A stretch of 64,000 nucleotides of DNA from Streptomyces sp. TG1A-60 (GTDB lineage Bacteria > Actinomycetota > Actinomycetes > Streptomycetales > Streptomycetaceae): the NCBI RefSeq assembly GCF_037201975.1, contig NZ_CP147520.1:6634001-6698000 (forward strand), given 5' to 3'. Positions 27,755 to 35,729 of this stretch are shown in pieces. The number at the start of each line of letters is the position of its first letter. Positions within the stretch are counted from its first letter, which is position 1. The position numbers were made by a program, and so were the translations under genes. The notes under the pieces were generated by a model that was not told the DNA's origin, did no database searches, and was given only the letters and a program-made list of their open reading frames with translations.

Positions 27755-27773
27755 GCACCGCTGATCGCCGTGC

Positions 27774-27808
27774 GGCGGCGGGCCGTTCACACGACACGGC
27801 CCGCCGCC
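27774..27808. terminator. Bidirectional terminator between convergent genes
   Basis: Perfect 13-bp arms (27774-27786 and 27796-27808) around a 9-nt loop, between the acylase stop and the stop of the convergent alpha/beta hydrolase, whose last codons form part of the right arm. Confidence 0.65.
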
Positions 27809-29124
27809 AGCACCACCCGTGCCAGCTCCTGGTGACAGATGTCGCTGTGTGCGCCGGACGGCGCGCCGCCGCTCTTCACGACGGCGGCGGCGTCGATGTT
27901 CACACAGCCGGACGTGGGCAGTCGGGTCTTGAGGGCGTCGGCCAGCTTGAACGAACGGGTGCCCTTCACCGCCCGGATCCCGCCGTAGCCGAGCGCGCCC
28001 CACCTGGCGCCCAGGAGGCTGTTCACACTCAGGCCCAGCACCGACCGTGAGTCGCCCGCCATCCGGGAGGCGAGCGGGTAGATCGTGCCGAGCGCCGAGT
28101 CGTGCCTGGAGTGGCAGCACACCAACGGGCCGTCGATCCGCTTCTGTTGGCCGTTCAGTACGCCGCTCGCGCGCGTGTCGTGCGGCAGCCGCGCCGCGAA
28201 CGCGTAGTGCGAGAACGCTGCCTGGAGGAGGGTCACCGACTTCACCGTGCGTACGCCCTTCGGCAGCCCGCGCAGCGCGAACGACACCAGACGCGCGCCG
28301 AAGCTGTGTCCCACGAGGTGTACCCGCACCGTCGGCGCCGCTTGCGCGAGCTGCCCCAGCAGCCTCCCGAGGCCGCGCTCGCCGACGGTGCCGGCGCGGC
28401 GCTTCATCGCGAAGTACGTGGCCTGGCGAAGGAGTTCATGGGCGCCGTCCCAGGCCCGGGACGGGCGGACTACGGCTCCGGTCCGGACGGCCGAAGGTGC
28501 CGTGGCAGGCTCCCCTCCGACCTCCGACAGCGCCGCCGCGAAGTCCGCGCACACCGTCACCGTGTCCCCGCACAGCATCCCGGGCGTGCCCTCCGGCACC
28601 CCATCCGCGATCGTGTCCGCCGTGAACGCGCTCTGCGGCCCCTGCGGCGGCACCTCCACCAGCAGCCTCACGAGTCGCCCGAACTCCTCCAACGAGGCGC
28701 TCTCGTCCGGCCGTTGCTCCAACAGCCGTGCGAGCTCCCCGACGACGACGGCCCGCCCGGGGAAGACCTCGACGAGCGCGTGCCGGGTGTTCTTGTCGAG
28801 CGCGTGCCGGGCGGGCGCCACGGCCGGGACCGGCTTGAAGTCCGGGATCGGCTCGTCCGAGAACCGCATCGAGGGCCACAGCACCCCGGCGTACCCCAGC
28901 CTCGCGTGCGGCGCGAGCGCCGGGAACGGGGCGAGGAAGCGGCTGTAGAGCCGGGTCGCGCCGGACCGGTCGTTGTTCCAGCCGTGCGCGAAGACGACCA
29001 GATCCACCACCCCGCGCCGCACGACTTCGTCGAGCAGCCGGTCCCGCTGACCGGCGTCCACGTCCCCGTCCGCGTCGAAGGTCAGCTCCCAGTAGGGAGT
29101 CACGCTCATCTCCGAATCCGCCAT
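27787..29124 (-). CDS. Alpha/beta hydrolase (lipase/esterase-like)
   Basis: 445 residues. The nucleophile elbow is GHSFG (VHLVGHSFGARLVSFAL) at about residue 270, and VDLVVFAHGWNNDRSG near residue 40 would form the oxyanion hole. A late His candidate is in CCHSRHDSALG. No signal peptide is present, so it is probably cytosolic. AAGGGGG precedes the ATG at 29124. Its substrate is not evident. It faces the acylase gene and shares a terminator. Confidence 0.8.
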   Translation of the reverse strand: MADSEMSVTPYWELTFDADGDVDAGQRDRLLDEVVRRGVVDLVVFAHGWNNDRSGATRLYSRFLAPFPALAPHARLGYAGVLWPSMRFSDEPIPDFKPVPAVAPARHALDKNTRHALVEVFPGRAVVVGELARLLEQRPDESASLEEFGRLVRLLVEVPPQGPQSAFTADTIADGVPEGTPGMLCGDTVTVCADFAAALSEVGGEPATAPSAVRTGAVVRPSRAWDGAHELLRQATYFAMKRRAGTVGERGLGRLLGQLAQAAPTVRVHLVGHSFGARLVSFALRGLPKGVRTVKSVTLLQAAFSHYAFAARLPHDTRASGVLNGQQKRIDGPLVCCHSRHDSALGTIYPLASRMAGDSRSVLGLSVNSLLGARWGALGYGGIRAVKGTRSFKLADALKTRLPTSGCVNIDAAAVVKSGGAPSGAHSDICHQELARVVLAAGRVV

Positions 29125-29248
29125 GACGAGCCCCCTTGGCCTCCGTTGGTGGTGCGCTCAGGCGCATGGTCCTGCCAACGGCGAAGGATGGCCATACGTC
29201 ACGTACGGCCCTTGTCCGGATCGGCGCAGCGCGTACCCCTTGTGGCGG

Positions 29249-29445
29249 TTACCGGTAGAGCGGGTACTCCTCGCGCACCCGGCGGAAGGCCGTCAGCTCC
29301 TCCTGCCGGCCCGCCACGACCTCGTCCGTGTCCGCCCCCGCGTCGATCATCGTCCGCCCCCGCGTCGAACCGGCCAGCTTGTCGATCCAGTGGTCCGGAC
29401 GCCGGGCGAAGCCGCTCCACACCCGCCTGGCGGTCACGAGAAGAC
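29249..29445 (-). pseudogene. C-terminal remnant of a NamZ (DUF1343) exo-muramidase gene
   Basis: The last ~60 residues of this frame (WSGFARRPDHWIDKLAGS, then AGADTDEVVAGRQEELTAFR and REEYPLYR) match how I remember the end of DUF1343/NamZ proteins. NamZ proteins are around 400 residues; here only the tail remains, preceded by a Pro/Arg-rich stretch of no homology, and a GGAGG-GTG start upstream is in a different frame. It looks like the 3' scar of a deleted gene. A short real protein cannot be excluded. Confidence 0.5.
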
Positions 29446-29600
29446 CGATCCCGGCGCGGCGCCTCGGGCGAGGCGGCGGGGGAGGTGCGGTGGGAGAGGC
29501 GCACGGGGTGACCTCCGGGTTGTGGGAAGCGGCGTCCACACAAGCTGAGCGCTTCCGCGGGTGGTGCGTGACCTGCGGGACGGTTGTGGCCGGTTGCGCA

Positions 29601-29657
29601 GGGCCCCGCCCCCTTCGGAGCTGCCGCCTGTCGCGACTCCGAAGGGGCGCGGGGCCC
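29601..29657. terminator. Long GC hairpin upstream of the SDR gene
   Basis: GGGCCCCGCCCCCTTCGGAG (29601-29620) pairs with CTCCGAAGGGG (29637-29647) plus CGCGGGGCCC, with one bulge. It has no U-tract and is placed to terminate transcription from the left. Confidence 0.45.
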
Positions 29658-29668
29658 TTCTGCAGGGC

Positions 29669-29682
29669 ATACCGACCGGTTA
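29669..29682. promoter_or_regulatory. Operator-like site ATACCG-AC-CGGTTA before the SDR gene
   Basis: It shares the ACCGACCGGT core with the 14-bp-arm palindrome before the neighbouring TetR (30563) and with the site before the kinase gene (33721). Confidence 0.5.
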
Positions 29683-29737
29683 GTCTGGAGGTCGCAGTGG
29701 AGCCGTTCGTGGTACGTCGTGTCGAGGGAGACCGATC

Positions 29738-30499
29738 GTGGGTGTCGTGCGGGATGCGGGCGTCGTCGTCACGGGAGCCGGTGGCGGGATCGGGGCCGCG
29801 CTGGCGCGGCGGTTCGCCGCCGAAGGGGCCCGGGTGGTCGTGAACGACCTGGACGGGGACCGGGCCAAGGCCGTGGCCGACGAGATCGGGGGGATCGCCG
29901 TACCCGGGGACGCGTCGTCGGTCCTCTCCTCGGCGCGGGAGGCGCTCGGCGGGACCGTGGACGTGTACTGCGCGAACGCGGGGCTCGCCTCCGGCGGCAC
30001 GGAAGCGGCCGACGAGAAGGTCTGGGCGCTCGCCTGGGACGTGAACGTGATGGCACACGTACGGGCGGCCCATGAGCTGCTGCCGGCGTGGCTGGAGCGG
30101 GGGAGCGGGCGTTTCGTCTCGACGGTGTCGGCGGCGGGGCTGCTCACGATGATCGGCGCGGCGCCCTACAGCGTCACCAAGCACGGGGCGTACGCCTTCG
30201 CCGAATGGTTGTCCCTCACCTACCGGCACCGGGGGATCAAGGTCCACGCGATCTGCCCTCAGGGTGTGCGCACCGACATGCTGACCGCCTCCGGCAGTGC
30301 GGGCGACCTGGTGCTCGCGCCGACCGCGATCGAGCCGGAGGCCGTGGCCGACGCGCTCTTCGAGGGCATCGAGAAGGACCGCTTCCTGATCCTGCCGCAT
30401 CCCGAGGTGGCCGGTTACTACCAGGCGCGGGCCGCCGACCCGGAGCGCTGGCTGACCAACATGAACCACATCCAGCAGAAGTGGGAGGCGGCCGACTGA
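29738..30499 (+). CDS. Short-chain dehydrogenase/reductase
   Basis: 253 residues, classical SDR. Cofactor motif TGAGGGIG (residues 12-19), an Asp after the second strand (VNDLDGD, favouring NAD(H)), NAG at about 87-89, a catalytic Ser in STVSAAG and the YSVTK pair. GTG 29738 follows GAGGGAG. It sits next to a TetR gene and near an acyl-CoA dehydrogenase and a kinase-like gene that together resemble the Pseudomonas lva (levulinate) set. There LvaD, an SDR, reduces 4-ketoacyl-CoA to 4-hydroxyacyl-CoA. That role is an inference. Confidence 0.92.
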   Translation: MGVVRDAGVVVTGAGGGIGAALARRFAAEGARVVVNDLDGDRAKAVADEIGGIAVPGDASSVLSSAREALGGTVDVYCANAGLASGGTEAADEKVWALAWDVNVMAHVRAAHELLPAWLERGSGRFVSTVSAAGLLTMIGAAPYSVTKHGAYAFAEWLSLTYRHRGIKVHAICPQGVRTDMLTASGSAGDLVLAPTAIEPEAVADALFEGIEKDRFLILPHPEVAGYYQARAADPERWLTNMNHIQQKWEAAD

Positions 30500-30562
30500 C
30501 CGCCCTGCCCGGCGGCCGGGTGGCGGGGAATGGGATGATCCTGCGACGGGAGCCCTCGATCC

Positions 30563-30593
30563 CGGCCACCGGTCGGGAACCGACCGGTGGCCG
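30563..30593. promoter_or_regulatory. Perfect palindrome with 14-bp arms before the TetR gene
   Basis: Arms 30563-30576 and 30580-30593 are exact reverse complements around GAA. They contain the CCGGTCGG/CCGACCGG core repeated at 29669 and 33721. At 48 bp before the start codon it is well placed for autorepression; it might also end the SDR transcript. Confidence 0.65.
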
Positions 30594-30641
30594 TGGACGA
30601 CCGGCAGGCGACAACAGAACCTCGGAAGGCAGGTGGCGGCA

Positions 30642-31235
30642 GTGCCCAGGACGACGGACGGGGACGGTACTCCCGTCCCGCAACGGCTGCTGGCCGCCGC
30701 CACCCGGCTCTTCGCCGAACAGGGCTACGACCGCACCTCCGTGCAGGAGATCGTCGAGGCGGCCGGCGTCACCAAGGGCGCGCTCTACCACTACTTCGGC
30801 TCCAAGGACGACCTGCTGCACGAGGTGTACGCGCGCGTGCTGCGGATCCAGCAGGAGCGGCTGGACGCGTTCGCGGGGGCCGACGCGCCCGTCGAGGAGC
30901 GGCTGCGGGGGGCCGCCGCCGATGTCGTCGTCACCACCATCGACAACCTCGACGACGCGATGATCTTCTTCCGCTCCATGCACCACCTGAGCCCCGAGAA
31001 GAACAAGCAGGTCCGCGCCGAGCGCCGCCGCTATCACGAACGCTTCCGCGCCCTCGTCGAAGAGGGCCAGGAGTCGGGCGTCTTCTCGAAGGCGACCCCC
31101 GCGGACCTGGTCGTGGACTACCACTTCGGCTCGGTCCACCACCTGTCGACCTGGTACCGCCCCGACGGCCCGATGAGCCCCCAGGAGGTCGCCGACCACC
31201 TGGCGGACCTTCTCCTGAGAGCGCTACGACCGTAG
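30642..31235 (+). CDS. TetR/AcrR family regulator of the acyl-CoA cluster
   Basis: 197 residues. HTH: PQRLLAAATRLFAEQGYDRT, then VTKGALYHYFGSKDDLLHEV. The C-terminal domain (DAMIFFRSMHHLSPEKNKQV) resembles TetR_C proteins such as FadR/KstR2-type lipid regulators. The GTG at 30642 has AGGTGG 5 nt upstream; a GTG at 30633 would add three residues. A perfect palindrome lies directly upstream, and its core recurs before the SDR and before the kinase/acyl-CoA dehydrogenase operon, so this protein probably controls all three units. The effector may be an acyl-CoA. Confidence 0.88.
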   Translation: MPRTTDGDGTPVPQRLLAAATRLFAEQGYDRTSVQEIVEAAGVTKGALYHYFGSKDDLLHEVYARVLRIQQERLDAFAGADAPVEERLRGAAADVVVTTIDNLDDAMIFFRSMHHLSPEKNKQVRAERRRYHERFRALVEEGQESGVFSKATPADLVVDYHFGSVHHLSTWYRPDGPMSPQEVADHLADLLLRALRP

Positions 31236-31326
31236 GGCTGCGCCAGTGGCTCGGGGCTTTCGGGGGGCAGGTGGCCGAACGGCCCGCAGGGCCGTTCCAA
31301 AGCTGGGCGCGGCCCCGTCTTCCAGT

Positions 31327-31351
31327 GGCGCGGGGAGCTGCGCGAACAGCC
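31327..31351 (+). repeat. Dispersed intergenic element, copy 2
   Basis: GGCGCGGGGAGCTGCGCG followed by AACAGCC, in the convergent gap between TetR and acyl-CoA dehydrogenase. Same family as the copy at 16626. Confidence 0.45.
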
Positions 31352-31417
31352 CCCGGCCACCCGCACCCGCCGACGAACCCCCGGCCACCCGAGTGGGCGT
31401 GGCGGCCCCAGCGGAGG

Positions 31418-32641
31418 TCACACGTACCGCTTCAGCTCCCGCCGAGCCAGTGACCGCTGATGCACCTCGTCCGGCCCGTCCGCGATCATCAGCGTCCGCG
31501 CCCCCGCGTACAGCTCGGCAAGCGGGAAGTCCTGACTGACACCTCCCGCGCCGTGCAGCTGGATCGCCCGGTCGATGATGTCCACCACCGTCCGCGGCGT
31601 CGCGATCTTGATCGCCTGGATCTCGGTGTGCGCGCCCTTGTTCCCGACGGTGTCCATCATCCAGGCGGTCTTCAGCACGAGCAGCCGCAGTTGCTCCACG
31701 GCCACCCGCCCGTCGGCGATCCAGTTGTGCACGACCCCCTGCTGGGCGAGCGCCCTGCCGAAAGCCTCACGGCTCACCGCCCGCCGGCACATCAGCTCGA
31801 TCGCCCGCTCGGCCATGCCGATGAGCCGCATGCAGTGGTGGATGCGACCGGGCCCGAGCCGCGCCTGCGCGATGGCGAAACCGCCTCCCTCCTCGCCGAT
31901 CAGGTTCGACACCGGCACGCGCGCGTGGTCGAAGATCACCTCGGCGTGGCCGCCGTGGTAGTGGTCCTCGTACCCGAAGACCCGCATCGCGCGCTTCACC
32001 GTGACGCCCGGAGTGTCGCGCGGGACCAGGATCATCGACTGCTGACGGCGGATGTCGGCCCCGCCCGGGTCCGTCTTGCCCATCACGATGAAGATCCGGC
32101 AGTCCGGGTTCATGGCCCCGGAGATGTACCACTTGCGCCCCGTGACGACGTACTCGTCCGCGCCGTCGGGGGCTCGCTCGATCAGTGTGGTGATGTTCGT
32201 GGCGTCCGAGGAGGCCACCTCCGGCTCGGTCATCGCGAAGGCTGACCGGATCTCACCGGCGAGCAGCGGCTCCAGCCACTGCTTCTTCTGTGCCTCGTCG
32301 CCGAACTGGGTCAGCACCTCCATGTTGCCCGTGTCCGGCGCCGCACAGTTCAGCGCGGTCGGCGCCAACTGCGGGGAACGCCCGGTGATCTCGGCGAGGG
32401 GCGCGTACTGGAGGTTGGTGAGCCCGGCCCCGTGCTCGGAGCCGGGCAGGAAGAGGTTCCACAAACCCTGCCTGCGGGCCTCGGCCTTCAGCTCCTCCAC
32501 CACGGCCGGCGTGTCCCACGGCGAGGCCAGAGCGGCCCGCTGTTCCTCGGCGACGGCCTCGGCCGGATAGACGTACTCGTCCATGAAGGCGAGGAGCCTG
32601 GCGCGCAGCTCCTCCGTACGGGCGTCGAATGCGAAGTCCAT
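31418..32641 (-). CDS. Acyl-CoA dehydrogenase, ACAD10/11 (LvaC) type
   Basis: 407 residues. Features typical of the ACAD10/11 group are the N-terminal MDFAFDARTEELRARLLAFM, PDTGNMEVLTQFG, the FAD block AFAMTEPEVASSDATNI, GRKWYISGAMNPDCRI and the ending LYAGARTLMIADGPDEVHQRS. In this group a 4-phosphohydroxyacyl-CoA loses phosphate to give an enoyl-CoA. It starts 6 nt after the stop of a kinase-like gene, so the two are co-translated; in human ACAD10/11 they are one polypeptide. Upstream spacing contains AGGAAGG. Confidence 0.92.
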   Translation of the reverse strand: MDFAFDARTEELRARLLAFMDEYVYPAEAVAEEQRAALASPWDTPAVVEELKAEARRQGLWNLFLPGSEHGAGLTNLQYAPLAEITGRSPQLAPTALNCAAPDTGNMEVLTQFGDEAQKKQWLEPLLAGEIRSAFAMTEPEVASSDATNITTLIERAPDGADEYVVTGRKWYISGAMNPDCRIFIVMGKTDPGGADIRRQQSMILVPRDTPGVTVKRAMRVFGYEDHYHGGHAEVIFDHARVPVSNLIGEEGGGFAIAQARLGPGRIHHCMRLIGMAERAIELMCRRAVSREAFGRALAQQGVVHNWIADGRVAVEQLRLLVLKTAWMMDTVGNKGAHTEIQAIKIATPRTVVDIIDRAIQLHGAGGVSQDFPLAELYAGARTLMIADGPDEVHQRSLARRELKRYV

Positions 32642-32647
32642 GGTGGG

Positions 32648-33685
32648 TCAGCCTTCCTGGGAGCCGGCGCGAAGAGTCGTCAGGCCGTGTGCGATGAAGA
32701 CGGGGACCAGGTCGCCGATGCGGTCGAAGCCGCGACCGACCGTCTGGCCGAGCGTGTACCGGTAGTGGATGCCCTCCAGGATCACGGCGAGCTTGAACCA
32801 CGCGAACGCCGTGTACCAGGACACCGAGGAGACGTCGCGGCCCGAGCGCGCCGCGTAGCGCTCCACGATCTCGGCCGGATGCGGATGCCCGGCAGCCGCC
32901 GCGGTGGTGGAGACGGGGGAGTCGGGCATGGCGAGCGGCACGCTGTACATCACCAGCAGGCCAAGGTCGGTGAGCGGATCGCCGAGCGTGGACATCTCCC
33001 AGTCGAGGATCGCGGCGATCTCGTCGTCCCGGCCGAGCAGGACGTTGTCGAGCCGGTAGTCGCCGTGCACGACGGCCGGGGCGGGAGAGCGGGGCAGCTG
33101 CCGGCCCAGGGAGGCGTGCAGCTCGTCGATACCGGCCAGCTCACGGTTGCGGGACGCGTCCAACTGCTTGCCCCAGCGTCGCAGCTGCCGGTCCAGGAAG
33201 CCCTCCGGGCGCCCGAAGTCGGCGAGGCCCACCTCGGCCGGATCCACCGCGTGCAGTCCGACGAGGGTGTCGACCAGGCCCAGCACGGCGGCCCGGGTGC
33301 GGTCCGGTCCCAGCGGGGCCAACTGCTCGGCGGTGCGGTAGGGAGTGCCCTCGACGAAGTCCATGACGTAGAAGGGCGCGCCGAGCACGTCCTCGTCCTC
33401 GCAGAGCAGCACGGGGCGCGGTACCGGTACGTCCGTCGGGTGCAGCGCGCTGATCACGCGGTGTTCTCGCCTCATGTCGTGCGCGGTCGCCAGCACATGG
33501 CCCAGCGGAGGACGCCGTACGACCCACTTCGAGACGCCGTCCGTGACCTCGTACGTCAGGTTCGACCGTCCGCCCTCGATCAGCCGGCCGGTGAGCGGAC
33601 CGCCCACGAGTCCGGGCCGCTCGGCGTCGAGCAGGGCGCGGAGCCGCTCGGGGTCGGGACCTGGCGGGTGGTCTGGGTGCATCAT
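32648..33685 (-). CDS. Phosphotransferase (APH/ACAD10-11 kinase domain, LvaA-like)
   Basis: 345 residues. The kinase core is complete: a beta-lobe with GGRSNLTYEVTDG and a VVRRPP lysine/arginine strand, the catalytic loop VVHGDYRLDNVLL and the metal-binding ILDWEMSTLGDP. This domain is the N-terminal half of ACAD10/11 and the LvaA kinase, which phosphorylates the 4-hydroxyl of hydroxyacyl-CoA. Tandem ATGs (33685 and 33682) follow TAGGAG. It is the first gene of an operon with the acyl-CoA dehydrogenase; a CCGACCGGTCGG palindrome lies about 40 bp upstream. Substrate assignment is by family and context. Confidence 0.9.
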   Translation of the reverse strand: MMHPDHPPGPDPERLRALLDAERPGLVGGPLTGRLIEGGRSNLTYEVTDGVSKWVVRRPPLGHVLATAHDMRREHRVISALHPTDVPVPRPVLLCEDEDVLGAPFYVMDFVEGTPYRTAEQLAPLGPDRTRAAVLGLVDTLVGLHAVDPAEVGLADFGRPEGFLDRQLRRWGKQLDASRNRELAGIDELHASLGRQLPRSPAPAVVHGDYRLDNVLLGRDDEIAAILDWEMSTLGDPLTDLGLLVMYSVPLAMPDSPVSTTAAAAGHPHPAEIVERYAARSGRDVSSVSWYTAFAWFKLAVILEGIHYRYTLGQTVGRGFDRIGDLVPVFIAHGLTTLRAGSQEG

Positions 33686-33720
33686 CGCTCCTACGGACGG
33701 TCTACGGGACCCGACTTATG

Positions 33721-33738
33721 ATGCCGACCGGTCGGTAT
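33721..33738. promoter_or_regulatory. Palindromic operator containing CCGACCGGTCGG
   Basis: A 12-bp perfect palindrome (33724-33735) inside ATGCCGACCGGTCGGTAT, 36 bp upstream of the kinase gene start. Its core matches the sites at 29669 and 30563. Confidence 0.6.
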
Positions 33739-33777
33739 GTCGTCCAGTAGGTGACGGCGAAGTGATCGGATTCTCGA

Positions 33778-33805
33778 CGGGATCCGGCCGTGCGGCCGGA
33801 TCCCG
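33778..33805. terminator. Palindromic hairpin after the MBL-fold gene
   Basis: CGGGATCCGGCCG (33778-33790) and CGGCCGGATCCCG (33793-33805) are exact complements around TG, 11 bp past the metallo-hydrolase stop. Confidence 0.5.
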
Positions 33806-33815
33806 GGACGAGCCG

Positions 33816-34727
33816 TCACGCGTGGGAGGGCATCATCTCGCCGCCGTTGACGGCCGCCATGTCGAGGAAGCCGGCGAACGGGTCCACGCCCTCACCTTCC
33901 CCGGCCCCGTCCAGTTCGGCGTACGCCCTGCGCAGGTTCGCCACCAGCCGCTCGCTCTCCGGCAGGGCGGCGTACTCCCCGAGATCCGTGCTCCGGGCGG
34001 CCTCCAGGGGCGTGAGCCCGGCCGCGTGGGACTTCTCGGCGATCTCGGCCACGAACCGCACATACCGCTCGGCCCGGTCGAACGCCGACGGGTCGGTCAC
34101 CGGCCCGTGCCCCGGTACGACGGTCTCGGCGCCCAGTTCGCGCAGCAGCGCCAGCGCCCGCAGCGAACCGCTCAGCGAGCCCATCAGGAAGAACGGCGTC
34201 CCGCCCTCGAAGACGAGGTCCCCCGCGAACAGCACCCGCCGGTGCGGCAGCCAGACGACGGAGTCGCCGACCGTGTGCGAGACGCCCGGGTGGATGATCC
34301 GGGCCTCGATGTCGCCGACGTGGACGGTCATGTGGCCGTCGTACGTCAGGTCCGCGCCCTTGATGCCGACGTCCCCGAAGTCCGTCCGCGGCCACAGCAG
34401 GTGCAGGTGCTGCCCGCTGGCCAGGGTCTCGCGGCGGCAGGCCGAGTGCGAGACGAGGGTGGCGTCCTGCGTGAAGAAGCCGTTTCCGTAGGTGTGGTCC
34501 CCGTGGTGGTGGGTGTTCACCAGGAAGCGCGGCCCGGGGGCACCGGTGGCGTCGAGCGCGGCGCCCAGGGCGCGGGTCCGGCGCTCGGTCGCCGCCGTGT
34601 CCACGAGCAAAGTGGTGCTGCCGTCACTCACGAAGCCGGAGTTGTTGAGACACCATCCGCCGTCGGGCTGCACATACGCGTACACATCGCTCGCGAGTTC
34701 GACGGTGTACGGCTCTTCTGCGGTCAT
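33816..34727 (-). CDS. Metallo-beta-lactamase-fold hydrolase
   Basis: 303 residues, one MBL domain. Zinc-binding motifs are THHHGDHTYG (HxHxDH), PGVSHTVGDS, LFAGDLVFEGG and VPGHGP. The N-terminus (VELASDVYAYVQPDGGWCLNN) resembles the subgroup found beside alcohol or aromatic degradation genes. No signal peptide. AAGGGGG precedes the ATG at 34727. The reaction is not evident; possible roles are hydrolysis of a thioester or lactone. It follows the His-rich gene in the same direction with 130 bp between them. Confidence 0.88.
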   Translation of the reverse strand: MTAEEPYTVELASDVYAYVQPDGGWCLNNSGFVSDGSTTLLVDTAATERRTRALGAALDATGAPGPRFLVNTHHHGDHTYGNGFFTQDATLVSHSACRRETLASGQHLHLLWPRTDFGDVGIKGADLTYDGHMTVHVGDIEARIIHPGVSHTVGDSVVWLPHRRVLFAGDLVFEGGTPFFLMGSLSGSLRALALLRELGAETVVPGHGPVTDPSAFDRAERYVRFVAEIAEKSHAAGLTPLEAARSTDLGEYAALPESERLVANLRRAYAELDGAGEGEGVDPFAGFLDMAAVNGGEMMPSHA

Positions 34728-34857
34728 GGTGACCCCCTTCGTCCCCCGGAATCGTCGCAGACCGGTGGTCGGAGCCTGCGGGTCGGCGACGAGCCGCGGG
34801 GATCCGGGGTGTCCGGGAACGGCACGGGTGAGTGGTGGAGGCGCCGACCGTCGACCG

Positions 34858-35154
34858 TCAGTGGTCGTCCCAGTGTCCGTCGTGGGCGGCGTGCCGGTGA
34901 CCGTCGTGCACGTAGTCCACGTGGTCCCCGTGCGTGACCGCCCGGTGTCCGCAGTCCTCACCGTGCTCGTGGGCGTGTCCGTCGTGCGCGGTGTGCCCGG
35001 TGGGCTCGCACTCGTCCCAGTGCCCGGCGTGCTCGCGGTGCAGATGCCCGTCGTGCGCGTAGTCGGTGTGGTCGCCGTGCGACACGGCGGTGTGTCCGCA
35101 GGCCGGGCTGTGCTCGTGGTCGTGGACGGGGTGTTCCCGGTGCGGTGCGGTCAT
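34858..35154 (-). CDS. Histidine-rich duplicated metal-binding protein
   Basis: 98 residues, about a quarter His. It is an internal duplication of a ~40-residue unit: the first contains CGHTAVSHGDHTDYAHDGH and AGHWDEC, the second CGHRAVTHGDHVDYVHDGH and DGHWDDH. Each unit has one or two Cys and 10-12 His plus Asp/Glu. There is no signal peptide or membrane segment. It should bind Zn2+, Ni2+ or Co2+ in the cytosol and may act as a metal buffer; I do not recognise a named family. ATG 35154 follows AGAAGG by 8 nt; a GTG at 35163 is less well placed. An inverted repeat at 35180 could be its metal-sensor operator. Confidence 0.82.
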   Translation of the reverse strand: MTAPHREHPVHDHEHSPACGHTAVSHGDHTDYAHDGHLHREHAGHWDECEPTGHTAHDGHAHEHGEDCGHRAVTHGDHVDYVHDGHRHAAHDGHWDDH

Positions 35155-35179
35155 GGTGCTCACCTTCTGTGATGCGGGG

Positions 35180-35201
35180 GTGACATATACAGGCTAGTCA
35201 C
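35180..35201. promoter_or_regulatory. Inverted repeat and AT-rich promoter of the His-rich gene
   Basis: GTGAC (35180-35184) and GTCAC (35197-35201) flank an AT-rich ATATACAGGCTA. On the minus strand this gives a TATATG -10-like element. It suits an ArsR/SmtB- or CsoR-type sensor, which is not encoded nearby. Confidence 0.35.
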
Positions 35202-35339
35202 ATCAGCCCCAGTTGTTCCTTTTGGGAACTCCATGCGTGCACAAAGGCTTGTCCTGGCTTGGGTTTGCTCCGTTGCGCCCCGTTGCTCTCCGCTACCTTC
35301 CACCGCTTTCGGAGTGCTGGACCGGGCGGGCCTGCGCGA

Positions 35340-35729
35340 TCAGGACACCAGGGCCGCGCCGCACACCGCGAGGGCGACCGTGCACAGGACGGCCGCCGTG
35401 GCGATCCGGGGCGCGAGGGCGGGTGGGCGGGCCGCGGCCAGGGTCTGGATGCGGCGGTGGGCGAGCCACAGGAGGCCCAGCCACAGCACCGCGCACAGCG
35501 CGGCGGCCACCACTCCGGGCGTCGACGGCCCGCCGTGCAGCGCGGACTTCCCGGCGAGCATGGCGATCACGGCCCCCGTGAGGGTCGTACGCCGCCAGGC
35601 GAGCCTGGTCCGCTCGGGCTGGAGGCCGGGGTCACGCCGGGGAGGACCGGGAGGATCGGCGGGCCCGGGGGGCTCGGCAGGGCCGACAGGTCCAGGGGGT
35701 CCAGGAGGGGCCGGAGGCGCGGGGCTCAT
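35340..35729 (-). CDS. DUF202 family membrane protein (second copy)
   Basis: 129 residues. A Pro/Gly-rich N-terminal tail (about 1-35) is followed by the DUF202 signature ERTRLAWRRTTLTGAV and three hydrophobic helices. Function of DUF202/YidH proteins is unknown. Its ATG overlaps the stop of the preceding DUF202 gene (ATGA), so they are translationally coupled and probably act as a heteromer. Confidence 0.8.
   Translation of the reverse strand: MSPAPPAPPGPPGPVGPAEPPGPADPPGPPRRDPGLQPERTRLAWRRTTLTGAVIAMLAGKSALHGGPSTPGVVAAALCAVLWLGLLWLAHRRIQTLAAARPPALAPRIATAAVLCTVALAVCGAALVS

Noticed and set aside
29249..30703. 484-codon minus-strand frame
   Set aside because: It is antisense to the SDR and TetR genes; only its last ~60 codons have homology (NamZ tail).
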